Assembly (NCBI GenBank): GCA_963825255.1
Contig: CAWGSF010000003.1
Location: 186,001-250,000, forward strand
From: JAIBJN01 sp963825255
Lineage (GTDB): Bacteria; Actinomycetota; Thermoleophilia; Gaiellales; Gaiellaceae
Direction of reading: 5' to 3'
Length of the DNA: 64,000 bases
Shown here: piece after piece, positions 47,242 to 55,342 of the stretch
How positions within the stretch are numbered: position 1 is the first letter of the stretch
Layout of the letters: each line of letters begins with the position of its first letter
Made by a program: the position numbers and the translations under genes
The notes under the pieces: generated by a model
Databases searched by the model: none
What the model was told of the DNA's origin: nothing
What the model saw: only the letters and a program-made list of their open reading frames with translations

Positions 47242-48365
47242 CGGAACGCGGACCTCAGCTTCTCGAAGAAGCCGCCGTCCGCAGAGTAGTTCTGGTCGTG
47301 CTCGTTGCGCCCGAACTCCTCGAGCAGGCGACGCTGCTCGTCCGAGAGATGGCGGGGGACCGCGACGTTGACGAGAACCCGGTGGTCGCCGCGGCCACGG
47401 CCCTGGAGAACGGGCATGCCCTGGTTTCGGAGCACGCGGACATCTCCCGGTTGCGTTCCCGGCTCGAGCTCCAGCTCGACGTCGCCGGCGAGCGTCGCGA
47501 CGCTCACGATCGTGCCGAGGGCGGCCTGCGTCATGGTCAGGTCGACCGCCGAGACGATGTCGTTGCCCTCGCGCACGAAGCGCGGGTCGGGTCGAACGTG
47601 GACGAGCACGTAGACGTCGCCGGCCCGCCCGCCGAGGACGCCCGCATGGCCCTCGCCGCTCAACCGGATGCGCTGGCCGTCGTGGATTCCCCGCGGGATC
47701 TCGACCTCGAGCTCGCGCTGCTCGGACACCCGGCCCGTGCCCGCGCAGTCGGGGCAGGGCGTCTCGACGACCTGGCCGCTTCCGTTGCAGTCCGGGCAGA
47801 CCAGCGTGCGCACGACCTGCCCGAAGACCGAGTTCGTGACGGACTGACGGCGGCCGAGCCCGTCGCAACCGGGACACGTCGTGGGCGAGGTTCCCGCAGC
47901 CGCGCCGGTGCCGTGGCAGGAGGGACACGCGACGACGACCGGGAACGGCACCGTGCGCGTCGCGCCTTCCGCCGCCTCGACGAGCTCGATCTCCACCTCG
48001 GCGAGGATGTCGGCGCCCCGCGCCGAGCGGCGCCCCGGCCGGGCGCCGAGGCCACCGAAGATGTCGTCGCCGAAGAAGGCGGAGAAGATGTCCGCGAGGC
48101 CGGCGAAGTCGAAGTCGGTTGGGCGAAACCCGCCGGTCCGCAGTCCCTCGTGACCGTAGCGGTCGTAGAGCTCCCGGGTCTCCGGTTTCGAGAGGACCTC
48201 GTACGCCTCGGCGGCCTCCCGAAACAGCTCCTCCGCGTCCGGGCGATCCGAGACGTCGGGATGCAGCTCGCGCGCCAGGCGCCGAAAGGACGACTTGATC
48301 GCCCTCTCGTCCGCGTCGCGCGGGATACCGAGGATCTCGTAGTAGTCGCGCCCCGTCGTGGCCAC
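47238..48365 (-). CDS. dnaJ: Chaperone DnaJ
   Basis: Hsp40 co-chaperone of DnaK. 375 residues: J-domain with HPD (LHPDVSDRP, about 35), Gly/Phe region, four zinc-knuckle repeats (CPSCHGTG, CPGCDGLG, CPDCNGSG, CPDCAGTG) and C-terminal substrate domains. The start is GTG (VATTGRDYYEILG), with TACGCT only 6 bases before it, so it may have its own leaderless promoter in addition to read-through from hrcA 41 bases upstream. dnaK and grpE are not in the window. Confidence 0.96.
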   Translation of the reverse strand: MATTGRDYYEILGIPRDADERAIKSSFRRLARELHPDVSDRPDAEELFREAAEAYEVLSKPETRELYDRYGHEGLRTGGFRPTDFDFAGLADIFSAFFGDDIFGGLGARPGRRSARGADILAEVEIELVEAAEGATRTVPFPVVVACPSCHGTGAAAGTSPTTCPGCDGLGRRQSVTNSVFGQVVRTLVCPDCNGSGQVVETPCPDCAGTGRVSEQRELEVEIPRGIHDGQRIRLSGEGHAGVLGGRAGDVYVLVHVRPDPRFVREGNDIVSAVDLTMTQAALGTIVSVATLAGDVELELEPGTQPGDVRVLRNQGMPVLQGRGRGDHRVLVNVAVPRHLSDEQRRLLEEFGRNEHDQNYSADGGFFEKLRSAFR

Positions 48366-48406
48366 GTTCTTAGCGTACTCCCGTCCCTCGCCGGAGCCGC
48401 CGGCGG

Positions 48407-49450
48407 TCAGTCTTCGTAGAACTCCTCGACGAAGCGCGAGAGCTCGAACGCGGCCGAACGGACCGCGGCGATCGCCTTCACGTAGTCCATCCGGACGGGG
48501 CCGACGAGGCTGACGGTGCCGAGATTGCGGCTCCGGAGCCCGTACGGCGCGCCGACGAGGGCGACGCCGGCGAGGTCGGGGTCGACGAGATCGGGGCCGA
48601 CCCTGACGAACGGCCGCTTGCTGACGAGGCTCGCTCGCAGCAGGTCGAGGAGGACGGCGCGATGCTCGAGAACCTCCAGCAGGCGCCGGTACGTCCGCAG
48701 CTCGTCGGTCCGGAACTCGTCCAGGACTCCCGCCGTTCCGCCCACGTAGAGCGTCTGCTCCTCCGCGTGGAGCACGTCGGTGAAGGCCGGGCGAAGCCGG
48801 TCGAGGAAGGACAGTTCTCGCTCCGAGAGCTCTACGTCCGCCAACCTGTTTCGGAGGAGCCGCGCCCCGAGCTGGAGGCCGGCAACGGTCTCGTTCAGGT
48901 ACTCGCCGGCCCACTCCGCCAGCCCTGGGTCCACCGGTTCCTCGAACGTGAAGAGCCGCTTCGTGACGCTCCCGCTCGAGGTGATCACCACCACGACCAC
49001 GACGTGCGGCTGGAGGAGGAGGACCTCGACGTGCCGGACGATCGTCGTCTCGAGCGGCGGAGCGGAGACGAGCGCGAGCAGGTGCGTGAGATCGGCGAGG
49101 GCCTCCGTCGTGACGCGCAGGGCCGAGTCGACCTGGCTCTCGGCGAGCGAGAGGTCGAGCGCGAGCTTGGACGGTCGCGGCTCGAGCCGCTCGAGCAGCC
49201 GGTCGACGAAGAAGCGGTAGCCCGTCTCGGTGGGAACGCGCCCCGCGGAGGTGTGCGGATGCGTGAGAAGCCCCTGCTCCTCGAGCACCGCGAGCTCGTT
49301 CCGAACCGTCGAGGCGGAGACGTCGAGGCCGGCGCGCGCGACGAGCGTCTTCGACCCGACGGGCGTCCCGGTGGCGACGTACTCCTCGACGACGCTGGCC
49401 AGGATCATCTCCTGTCGTGTCGTGAGACGGAGCTCCTGCGCGTCTGCCAT
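48407..49450 (-). CDS. hrcA: Heat-inducible transcription repressor HrcA
   Basis: Represses chaperone operons by binding CIRCE. 347 residues: N-terminal winged helix (RQEMILASVVEEYVATGTPVGS, STVRNELAVLEEQGLL, HTSAGRVPTETGYRFFVD), then a GAF-like effector domain. No CIRCE element (TTAGCACTC-N9-GAGTGCTAA) is visible near hrcA or dnaJ in this window. The ATG shares a base with the hemW stop (TGATG), and TACAAT (49460-49465) lies 9 bases upstream inside hemW. Confidence 0.95.
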   Translation of the reverse strand: MADAQELRLTTRQEMILASVVEEYVATGTPVGSKTLVARAGLDVSASTVRNELAVLEEQGLLTHPHTSAGRVPTETGYRFFVDRLLERLEPRPSKLALDLSLAESQVDSALRVTTEALADLTHLLALVSAPPLETTIVRHVEVLLLQPHVVVVVVITSSGSVTKRLFTFEEPVDPGLAEWAGEYLNETVAGLQLGARLLRNRLADVELSERELSFLDRLRPAFTDVLHAEEQTLYVGGTAGVLDEFRTDELRTYRRLLEVLEHRAVLLDLLRASLVSKRPFVRVGPDLVDPDLAGVALVGAPYGLRSRNLGTVSLVGPVRMDYVKAIAAVRSAAFELSRFVEEFYED

Positions 49451-50580
49451 CACGCTGAAATTGTACTTTTTGCAGGGCTTTCGGTGTACTCGGCGAGAAG
49501 CTCCGCCGTCACTCCGCCCCCGAGGAAGCGCCCACGCCTCGTCAGCACGAGGGCCGCGCCCCGCCGCTCGGCGAGCCCGAGCCGCTCCATGCGGGCGAGG
49601 GCCTCGCCGTCGACGGCGCCGTTCACGTCCGCGAGCGGGACCGGCTCGTCGAGCCGCAGGCCGAGCATGAGCCGCTCGCGGCGCTTCACGCCCGCCTCGA
49701 GCCGCTCCTCCTCGCGCGGCGGTCTCCGTCCCTCGGAGAGCTCTCTCTGGTAGGCGGCCACGCCGGGCCGATTCCTCCAGCGGAGGCTGCCGACGGTCGA
49801 GACGGCGCCGATCCCGAGGCCGAGGTAGTCGCGGCCGAGCCAGTACGCGAGGTTGTGGCGCGCCTCCCTCCCCGGCCGGGAGAAGTTCGCCGTCTCGTAC
49901 CAGCGGTAGCCGGCGCCGACGAGCGCCTCCACGACGAGCTCGAAGTATCCCTCCATGGCCTCGGCCTGCCGCGCGAGCTCCTGACCGTGGGCGTGGGTGA
50001 AGCGGGTGCCTGGCTTCGCCTCCAGCTCGTAGCACGAGAGGTGCTCGGGCTCCAACGCGATCGCCTCTGCAAGGTCGCGGGCGAGGTCGGAGGAGCTCTG
50101 GCCGGGGATCCCGTAGAGGAGATCGAGGGAGATGTTGTCGAAACTGGCATCACGAAGATGGTAGAAGGCACGGCGGACGGCCTCCGGGCCGGCGCGCCGC
50201 TCGAGCACCGCGAGAAGCGGCGGCTGGAAGCTCTGCGCGCCGAGCGAGACCCGCGTCACGCCGACACGGCGGAGTCGCGAGGCGAGCTCGGCGGTGACGG
50301 TCTCGGGGTTCGCCTCCACGGTCACCTCGTCCCCGGCGGGAAGGGCCACGAGGAGCCGCTCGAGCTCATCCGGGTCGGTGAACGTGGGCGTGCCGCCGCC
50401 CAGGTACACCGTCTCGAGCCGGTCGGCGAGTGCCTCCCGCTCGAGCTCCAGCTCCGTCAGGAGCGCATCGACGTAGGCGCTGTGCCCGCCGCGCCGGCCG
50501 ACGAGGGTCACGAAGTCGCAGTAGCCGCAGTGATGAGCGCAGAAGGGGACGTGGACGTAGAGGTGGCGGACGGGGCTCAC
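49450..50580 (-). CDS. hemW: Radical-SAM protein HemW (HemN-like heme chaperone)
   Basis: 376-residue radical-SAM protein. The motif C-x3-C-x2-C lies in PFCAHHCGYCDF (about 12-23), followed by VYLGGGTPTF, VEANPETV, VSLGAQSF and the C-terminal HemW wing with RERLMLGLRL. HemW is a heme-binding chaperone rather than coproporphyrinogen oxidase; it has the CxxxCxxC without the extra HemN N-terminal region. The GTG start overlaps the lepA stop (GTGA). The order lepA-hemW-hrcA-dnaJ is common. Confidence 0.93.
   Translation of the reverse strand: MSPVRHLYVHVPFCAHHCGYCDFVTLVGRRGGHSAYVDALLTELELEREALADRLETVYLGGGTPTFTDPDELERLLVALPAGDEVTVEANPETVTAELASRLRRVGVTRVSLGAQSFQPPLLAVLERRAGPEAVRRAFYHLRDASFDNISLDLLYGIPGQSSSDLARDLAEAIALEPEHLSCYELEAKPGTRFTHAHGQELARQAEAMEGYFELVVEALVGAGYRWYETANFSRPGREARHNLAYWLGRDYLGLGIGAVSTVGSLRWRNRPGVAAYQRELSEGRRPPREEERLEAGVKRRERLMLGLRLDEPVPLADVNGAVDGEALARMERLGLAERRGAALVLTRRGRFLGGGVTAELLAEYTESPAKSTISA
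49460..49465 (-). promoter_or_regulatory. Candidate -10 box TACAAT for hrcA
   Basis: TACAAT on the minus strand, 9 bases before the hrcA ATG, inside the hemW 3' end; a near-consensus internal promoter element. Confidence 0.5.
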
Positions 50581-52367
50581 TTCCGCTCTCCGTCGAGGTT
50601 GAGCACGGCGAGGAACGCCTCCTGGGGAACCTCGACCGAGCCGACCTGCTTCATCCGCTTCTTGCCCTTCTTCTGACGCTCGAGGAGCTTGCGCTTTCGC
50701 GTGATGTCGCCTCCGTAGCACTTGGCGAGCACATCCTTCCGCCGCGCCTTGATCGTCTCGCGCGCGATGATCCGCGAGCCGATCGCCGCCTGCACCGGGA
50801 CGTCGAAGAGCTGGCGGGGGATCTCCTCGCGCAGACGCTCGACGAGCGCGCGGCCGCGAGCGGCCGCACCGTCCCGATGGACGATGAGGCTGAGGGCGTC
50901 GACCGGGTCGCCGGCGAGGAGGATGTCCACCCGGACCAGGTCGCCGGGCTCGAAGCCGACGATGTCGTAGTCGAAGCTCGCGTAGCCCTTCGTCCGGCTC
51001 TTCAGCTGGTCGTAGTAGTCGTAGACGATCTCGGCGAGGGGCAGGTCGAAGACGAGCAGGACCCGCTCCTCGCTCAGGTACTCGAGGTGGTGGAAGCGAC
51101 CCCGCCGGTCGTTGTTCAGCTCCATCACCGAGCCGACGTAGTCCTTGGGGACGATCGTGGTCGCGCGGATGTACGGCTCCTCGACGAGCTCGACCTCGCG
51201 CGGCATCTCGGCCGGGTTGTGCACCTCCTGCTCGTCGCCGGCCTTCGTGAGCACGCGGTAGGCGACGTTCGGCGCCGTCACGAGCAGGTCGAGGTCGAAC
51301 TCGCGCTCGAGGCGCTCGCGCACGATCTCCATGTGGAGCAGGCCGAGGAACCCGCAGCGGAAGCCGAAGCCGAGCGCCTGCGAGGTCTCCGGCTCGTAGA
51401 AGAGGGACGCATCGTTCAGCTTCAGCCGCTCGAGCGCGTCGCGCAGCGCCCGGTACTCGTCCGAGTCGGTCGGGAAGAGCCCCGCAAAGACCGTCGGCTT
51501 GACGTCCTTGTAGCCCGGCAGCGGCTCCGCGGCCGGGCTGTCCTGCGTCGTGAGGGTGTCGCCGACCCGAAGCCGGCTCACGTCCTTCAGCCCGGTGACG
51601 ACGTAACCGACCTCCCCCGCCTCGAGGGTCTCCGTCGGGCGCCTGTCCGGCGAGAAGAAGCCGAGCTCCTCGGCCTCGAACCGGGTGCCGGCGGCCATCG
51701 CGCGGAGGCGCTGCCTCCGCGAGAACCGGCCGTCGGCCATGCGCACGAAGGCGACGACGCCCCGGTACTGGTCGTAGGAGGAGTCGAAGACGAGGGCCCG
51801 CGGCGGGGCGGCCGGGTCGCCGCCGGGCGCGGGGATCCGTTCCACCACGGCGTCCAGGACCGCCTCGACGCCCTCGCCGGTCTTCGCAGAGATGCGCACG
51901 ACCCCGCCGGGATCCTCCCCGAGGAGCTCGGCGACCTCGGCCGCCGTCCCCTGAGGGTCCGCCTGGGGCAGGTCGATCTTGTTGACGACGGGCACGATGG
52001 CGAGACCGCTCTCGATCGCGAGGTAGGCGTTCGCGAGCGTCTGCGCCTCGATGCCCTGGGCCGCGTCCACGACGAGGACGGCGCCCTCGCACGCCTGCAG
52101 CGCACGCGAGACCTCGTACGTGAAGTCGACGTGCCCCGGCGTGTCGATGAGGTTCAGCTGGTGGCCTCGCCAGGAGACGCGGACCGCCTGGGCCTTGATC
52201 GTGATGCCGCGCTCGCGCTCGAGCTCCATCGAGTCGAGCACCTGCTCGCGCATCTCGCGCTCGGAAACGGTGTGGGTGAGCTCGAGGATGCGGTCGGCGA
52301 GCGTCGACTTCCCGTGGTCGATGTGGGCGACGATCGAGAAGTTGCGGATCCTGGCCGGTGGGGTCAT
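50577..52367 (-). CDS. lepA: Elongation factor 4 (LepA)
   Basis: Ribosomal back-translocase GTPase, 596 residues: G1 AHIDHGKST (about 14-22), RGITIKAQ (G2), DTPGHVDF (G3), NKIDLPQAD (G4), and LepA-specific C-terminal domains with YQASFDYD-like KGYASFDYDIVGFEPGDLV and the lysine-rich TRKRKLLERQKKGKKRMK. The ATG overlaps the murJ stop (ATGA). Confidence 0.97.
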   Translation of the reverse strand: MTPPARIRNFSIVAHIDHGKSTLADRILELTHTVSEREMREQVLDSMELERERGITIKAQAVRVSWRGHQLNLIDTPGHVDFTYEVSRALQACEGAVLVVDAAQGIEAQTLANAYLAIESGLAIVPVVNKIDLPQADPQGTAAEVAELLGEDPGGVVRISAKTGEGVEAVLDAVVERIPAPGGDPAAPPRALVFDSSYDQYRGVVAFVRMADGRFSRRQRLRAMAAGTRFEAEELGFFSPDRRPTETLEAGEVGYVVTGLKDVSRLRVGDTLTTQDSPAAEPLPGYKDVKPTVFAGLFPTDSDEYRALRDALERLKLNDASLFYEPETSQALGFGFRCGFLGLLHMEIVRERLEREFDLDLLVTAPNVAYRVLTKAGDEQEVHNPAEMPREVELVEEPYIRATTIVPKDYVGSVMELNNDRRGRFHHLEYLSEERVLLVFDLPLAEIVYDYYDQLKSRTKGYASFDYDIVGFEPGDLVRVDILLAGDPVDALSLIVHRDGAAARGRALVERLREEIPRQLFDVPVQAAIGSRIIARETIKARRKDVLAKCYGGDITRKRKLLERQKKGKKRMKQVGSVEVPQEAFLAVLNLDGERK

Positions 52368-53977
52368 TCGCCGTCCGTTGTAGCGGATCGGCGCCGGAGC
52401 GAGAGGAGTGTCTGGAGCTCGCGGACGCGCAGGATCCAGGCAAGCGCGAGGAAGGAGGCGCCCCCGGCGAGGATGCCGGAGAGGACCGAGACGAGCTGCG
52501 CTCCGAGCGACCGTCCGAGGGCGGCGTCGAGGCCGTACCACACCCCGAACGCGATGGCGGCGGCGAGCGCCGAGGCGATCGCGATGCGCAGGTAGGAGGA
52601 CGCGATCTCGCGGCCGTCCATGCGCCCGAGTCTCTGGCGAAAGACGACGAGCAACGCGGCGGTGCCCAGAATGTTCACGATCGACGTGGCGAGCGGGATC
52701 CCCCACACCCCCACGCGGTAGAGCGCGGTGTTGAGAACGACGTTGAGTGTGAGGTTCCCGAGCGCGACCGCGGTCGGGACCCACGCCTCCTGGAGGCTGA
52801 AGAACGACCGGTTCAGCATCAGCATCGTCCCGTTGAAGGTGAGCCCGAGCGCGAACGCCGCGAGCGCGCCGGCGACGACCGGGGTCTGATCCGGCGAGAA
52901 GTCCCCCCGCTGGTAGAGCAGCCGGACGATGGGGACGGCGAGCACGGCGGCGACTGCGCTCGCGGGCAGGAGGAGGAAGCCGATCTGGCGGAGGCCGAGC
53001 GAGACAGTCTCCCGGAAGCCGACGAGGTCCTGCCGCTCGGCCAGACGCGAGAGACGGGGGAAGAGCACCGTGGCGACGGCCACGGAGAACATCCCCTGCG
53101 GGAGCATGTAGATGCGGAACGCCGCGTCGATCGCGCTCGGCGCCAGCTCCGGATCGACGAACCGCGACGCGAAGAACGTGTTGATGACGAGGTTGAAGTT
53201 GATGAGCCCGATCCCGAGCGTGACCGGGAGCATCAGCTTGAAGATGCGCTTCACCGCAGGATCGCGCAGGTCGATCACTGCCTGGATCCGCCCGTCCCGG
53301 CCACGCAACCACCACATCGGCGTCAGCGCGAGGACGACCGTGCCCGCGAGGACCCCGCCCGCGTAGACGTAGAGCTGCGCCTCCGGGCTGTCGAACCGGG
53401 GCACGAAGACGATGAGCGAGACGATGATGACGACGTTCCAGAGGATGGGCATGAGAGCCGGGATCGCGAACTCCTCGTAGGAGTTGAGGATCCCGACGAC
53501 GATCCCCGACAGGCCCATGAGGAGGACGGTCGGGAAGAGGACGCGCGAGAGGCCGGTGGCGAGCTCTTCGAGCTCCCCCTCGAGCCCGAAGATCCGCATG
53601 ATCCACGGCGCGAGCAGGATGAAGATCCCCGTCGCAGCGCCGAGCACGATGAGGAAGAACCAGAAGAGCGTCGACGCGACACGCCAGGCGCGCGCCCGCT
53701 CCCCGCGCTCGAGGAGCCCGCTGAACACGGGGACGAACGCCGCCCCGATGGCCATGTCGGCGGCGAGCGCCCGGACGAGGTTCGGGATCTGATACGCGAC
53801 CGTGAAGGCGTTGATGTCCCCGACGACGCCGAAGTACCGGCGCACGACGATCTCCCGGAAGAGCCCGAGGAGACGCGAGACCCCGGTCAGGGCCGCGAAG
53901 ACCGCGGTCGACCAGGCAAGACGGCGATGCCGGCGTTCGGGGCCCCTGGCGGCCGGCGTCTGCGCCTCCGTGCTCAC
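52364..53977 (-). CDS. murJ: Lipid II flippase MurJ
   Basis: MOP-superfamily flippase that moves lipid II across the membrane. 537 residues with about 14 membrane segments, a short charged N-terminus, and family landmarks TGVSRLLGLFREIVVRRYFG, FVPVFSGLLERG, LYQRGDFSP and LNRSFFSLQEAWVPT. Unlike mycobacterial MurJ it has no C-terminal pseudokinase. The GTG start lies 7 bases after TATCCT. First gene of the operon continuing to lepA. Confidence 0.93.
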   Translation of the reverse strand: MSTEAQTPAARGPERRHRRLAWSTAVFAALTGVSRLLGLFREIVVRRYFGVVGDINAFTVAYQIPNLVRALAADMAIGAAFVPVFSGLLERGERARAWRVASTLFWFFLIVLGAATGIFILLAPWIMRIFGLEGELEELATGLSRVLFPTVLLMGLSGIVVGILNSYEEFAIPALMPILWNVVIIVSLIVFVPRFDSPEAQLYVYAGGVLAGTVVLALTPMWWLRGRDGRIQAVIDLRDPAVKRIFKLMLPVTLGIGLINFNLVINTFFASRFVDPELAPSAIDAAFRIYMLPQGMFSVAVATVLFPRLSRLAERQDLVGFRETVSLGLRQIGFLLLPASAVAAVLAVPIVRLLYQRGDFSPDQTPVVAGALAAFALGLTFNGTMLMLNRSFFSLQEAWVPTAVALGNLTLNVVLNTALYRVGVWGIPLATSIVNILGTAALLVVFRQRLGRMDGREIASSYLRIAIASALAAAIAFGVWYGLDAALGRSLGAQLVSVLSGILAGGASFLALAWILRVRELQTLLSLRRRSATTDGE

Positions 53978-53984
53978 GCGGCCG

Positions 53985-53990
53985 AGGATA
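53985..53990 (-). promoter_or_regulatory. Candidate -10 box TATCCT for murJ operon
   Basis: TATCCT on the minus strand, 7 bases before the murJ GTG; leaderless transcript expected. Confidence 0.5.
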
Positions 53991-54018
53991 GGCGAGCGGG
54001 CGGAAGGGCGGCTCCTGC

Positions 54019-54049
54019 TAGCATTCCCCGCGGCCCCGAGGGGCTTTTT
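54019..54049 (+). promoter_or_regulatory. rpsT -10 box and terminator-like leader hairpin
   Basis: TAGCAT (54019-54024) could start a transcript near 54031. GCCC-CGAG-GGGC followed by TTTTT (54033-54049) then forms a small intrinsic-terminator-like hairpin within the leader, ending 8 bases before the rpsT ATG. It could serve S20 autoregulation. Confidence 0.45.
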
Positions 54050-54057
54050 CTCCGTCT

Positions 54058-54321
54058 ATGCCGAACATCAAGCAGCAGAAGCGCCGCGTCTCGATCGCCG
54101 CCCGCCAGCGGGTCGAGAACCTGCGCTACCGCTCGGCCGCCAAGACGCTCTTCAAGCGGCTCGAGACGGCCGTCGAGGACGACGACGCAGAGGCAGTCGC
54201 CAAGGCTCATCGCGAGCTCGTTCGCTGCCTCGACAAGGCGTCCGCGACGCGCTCGATGCACCCCAACCGGGCGGCGCGGAAGAAGGCCCAGGCCGCGCAG
54301 CTGGTCTCGGGCGTCTCTTAG
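54058..54321 (+). CDS. rpsT: 30S ribosomal protein S20
   Basis: 87-residue, strongly basic helical protein of the S20 family: MPNIKQQKRRVSIAARQR, LRYRSAAKTLFKRLE, and the C-terminal LDKASATRSMHPNRAARKKA. It stands alone, divergent from murJ and convergent with holA; a weak GCCCG/CGGGC hairpin lies between the rpsT and holA stops. Confidence 0.96.
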   Translation: MPNIKQQKRRVSIAARQRVENLRYRSAAKTLFKRLETAVEDDDAEAVAKAHRELVRCLDKASATRSMHPNRAARKKAQAAQLVSGVS

Positions 54322-54343
54322 CCGGCCCGAAAGGACTCCGGGC

Positions 54344-55340
54344 TCAGGACGACCGGCGAGCGGCGAGCTCGGGCCGGCGCACGAGCTCGACGAGCGCCCG
54401 CTCCAGCTCGAGCTCGCCGGCGAGCCTGCTCGACCCTTTCAACGCCGCGTCGAGCTCGGCGAGGCGGATCACGGCGTCGTCGAGCTCGTCGCGCGAGTAG
54501 TTCTCGGCGTGCCCCAGCGCACGGCGCACGCGGTACTCGTGCTTCTTGACCCGCTTGGCGATGTCGCGTGCGCCCAGACCCTCCTCGGCAAGAGCCTGCG
54601 ATTGCCGTACGAGCCCGACCTGGGACGCCAGCCGCATCGCGACGACAAAGGGGTCGGCGCCCTTCTCGAGCTCGGCCTGGCAGGCGGCGAGGGCGCCCGG
54701 CAGGTCGCGCGCGCCCCACGCGTCCATGATCGCCCACGCGGACGCCTCGTGCGCCGGCGCGGCGACGAGCTCGACCTCGCGACGCCCGACGGCCTCTCCC
54801 CCGCTCCAGGCGGCGAGCTTCTCGACCTCCGACGCGAGGGCGGTGGCGTCCTCGCCGACGATCTCGACGAGCGCCCGGGAGGCGTCGGCGTCCGCCTGCA
54901 CGCCGAGACGGTCGAACTGCGCCCTGACCCAGGTGGGAAGGTCCCGCGGCCTGGGGACGTCGAACGCGAGCACCGTCCCCGCCTTGGCGCAGAGAGCCGG
55001 CAGCGCGGAGCTCTTGAGGTCTCCGCCCGCGACCAGGGCGAGCACCGCGCCCTGCACCGGGTCGGCGACGTAGGCGGCGACCGCCTCCTCGTCGGCCTTC
55101 TTCCAGCGCTCGACGCCGTCCACGACGACGAGCCGCCCTCCGCCGCCGGCGAAGAGACCGAGGGAGTTGCAGGCGGCGACGGCGTCCTCTCCGCCGGTGC
55201 TCTCCGCTGAGAGCGACTCGATCGACTCCGTGCCGAAATGTGCCCGGAGTCGCTCGAGTGCGCGCAGGATCTTGGGGCGGTCGCTGCCCGTGAGGAGGTA
55301 GATCGGGATCGAGCTCGTCGTCGGGCACCGGCGCCAGCAT
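54344..55340 (-). CDS. holA: DNA polymerase III subunit delta HolA (one frameshift)
   Basis: Clamp-loader delta subunit that opens the beta clamp. The AAA+-like N-terminus reads PIYLLTGSDRPKILRALERL after correcting one extra C in CCC at about 55305; the ATG at 55340 (LAPVPDDELDP) then joins in frame. Length is 3n+1, 331 residues. Middle and C-terminal landmarks: VVVDGVERWKKADEEAVAAY, KAGTVLAFDVPRPRDLPTWV, LPGALAACQ and RRALGHAENYSRDELDDAV. It follows comEC by 2 bases, the usual comEA-comEC-holA order. Confidence 0.92.
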
Positions 55341-55342
55341 AG

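Noticed and set aside
47238..49465. CIRCE operator for hrcA/dnaJ
   Set aside because: No TTAGCACTC-N9-GAGTGCTAA or close variant seen in the gaps or 5' regions.
50577..53606. 1,009-codon frame joining lepA to upstream sequence
   Set aside because: The upstream part is the murJ region read in the wrong frame; LepA begins at MTPPARIRNFSIVAHIDHG (52367).
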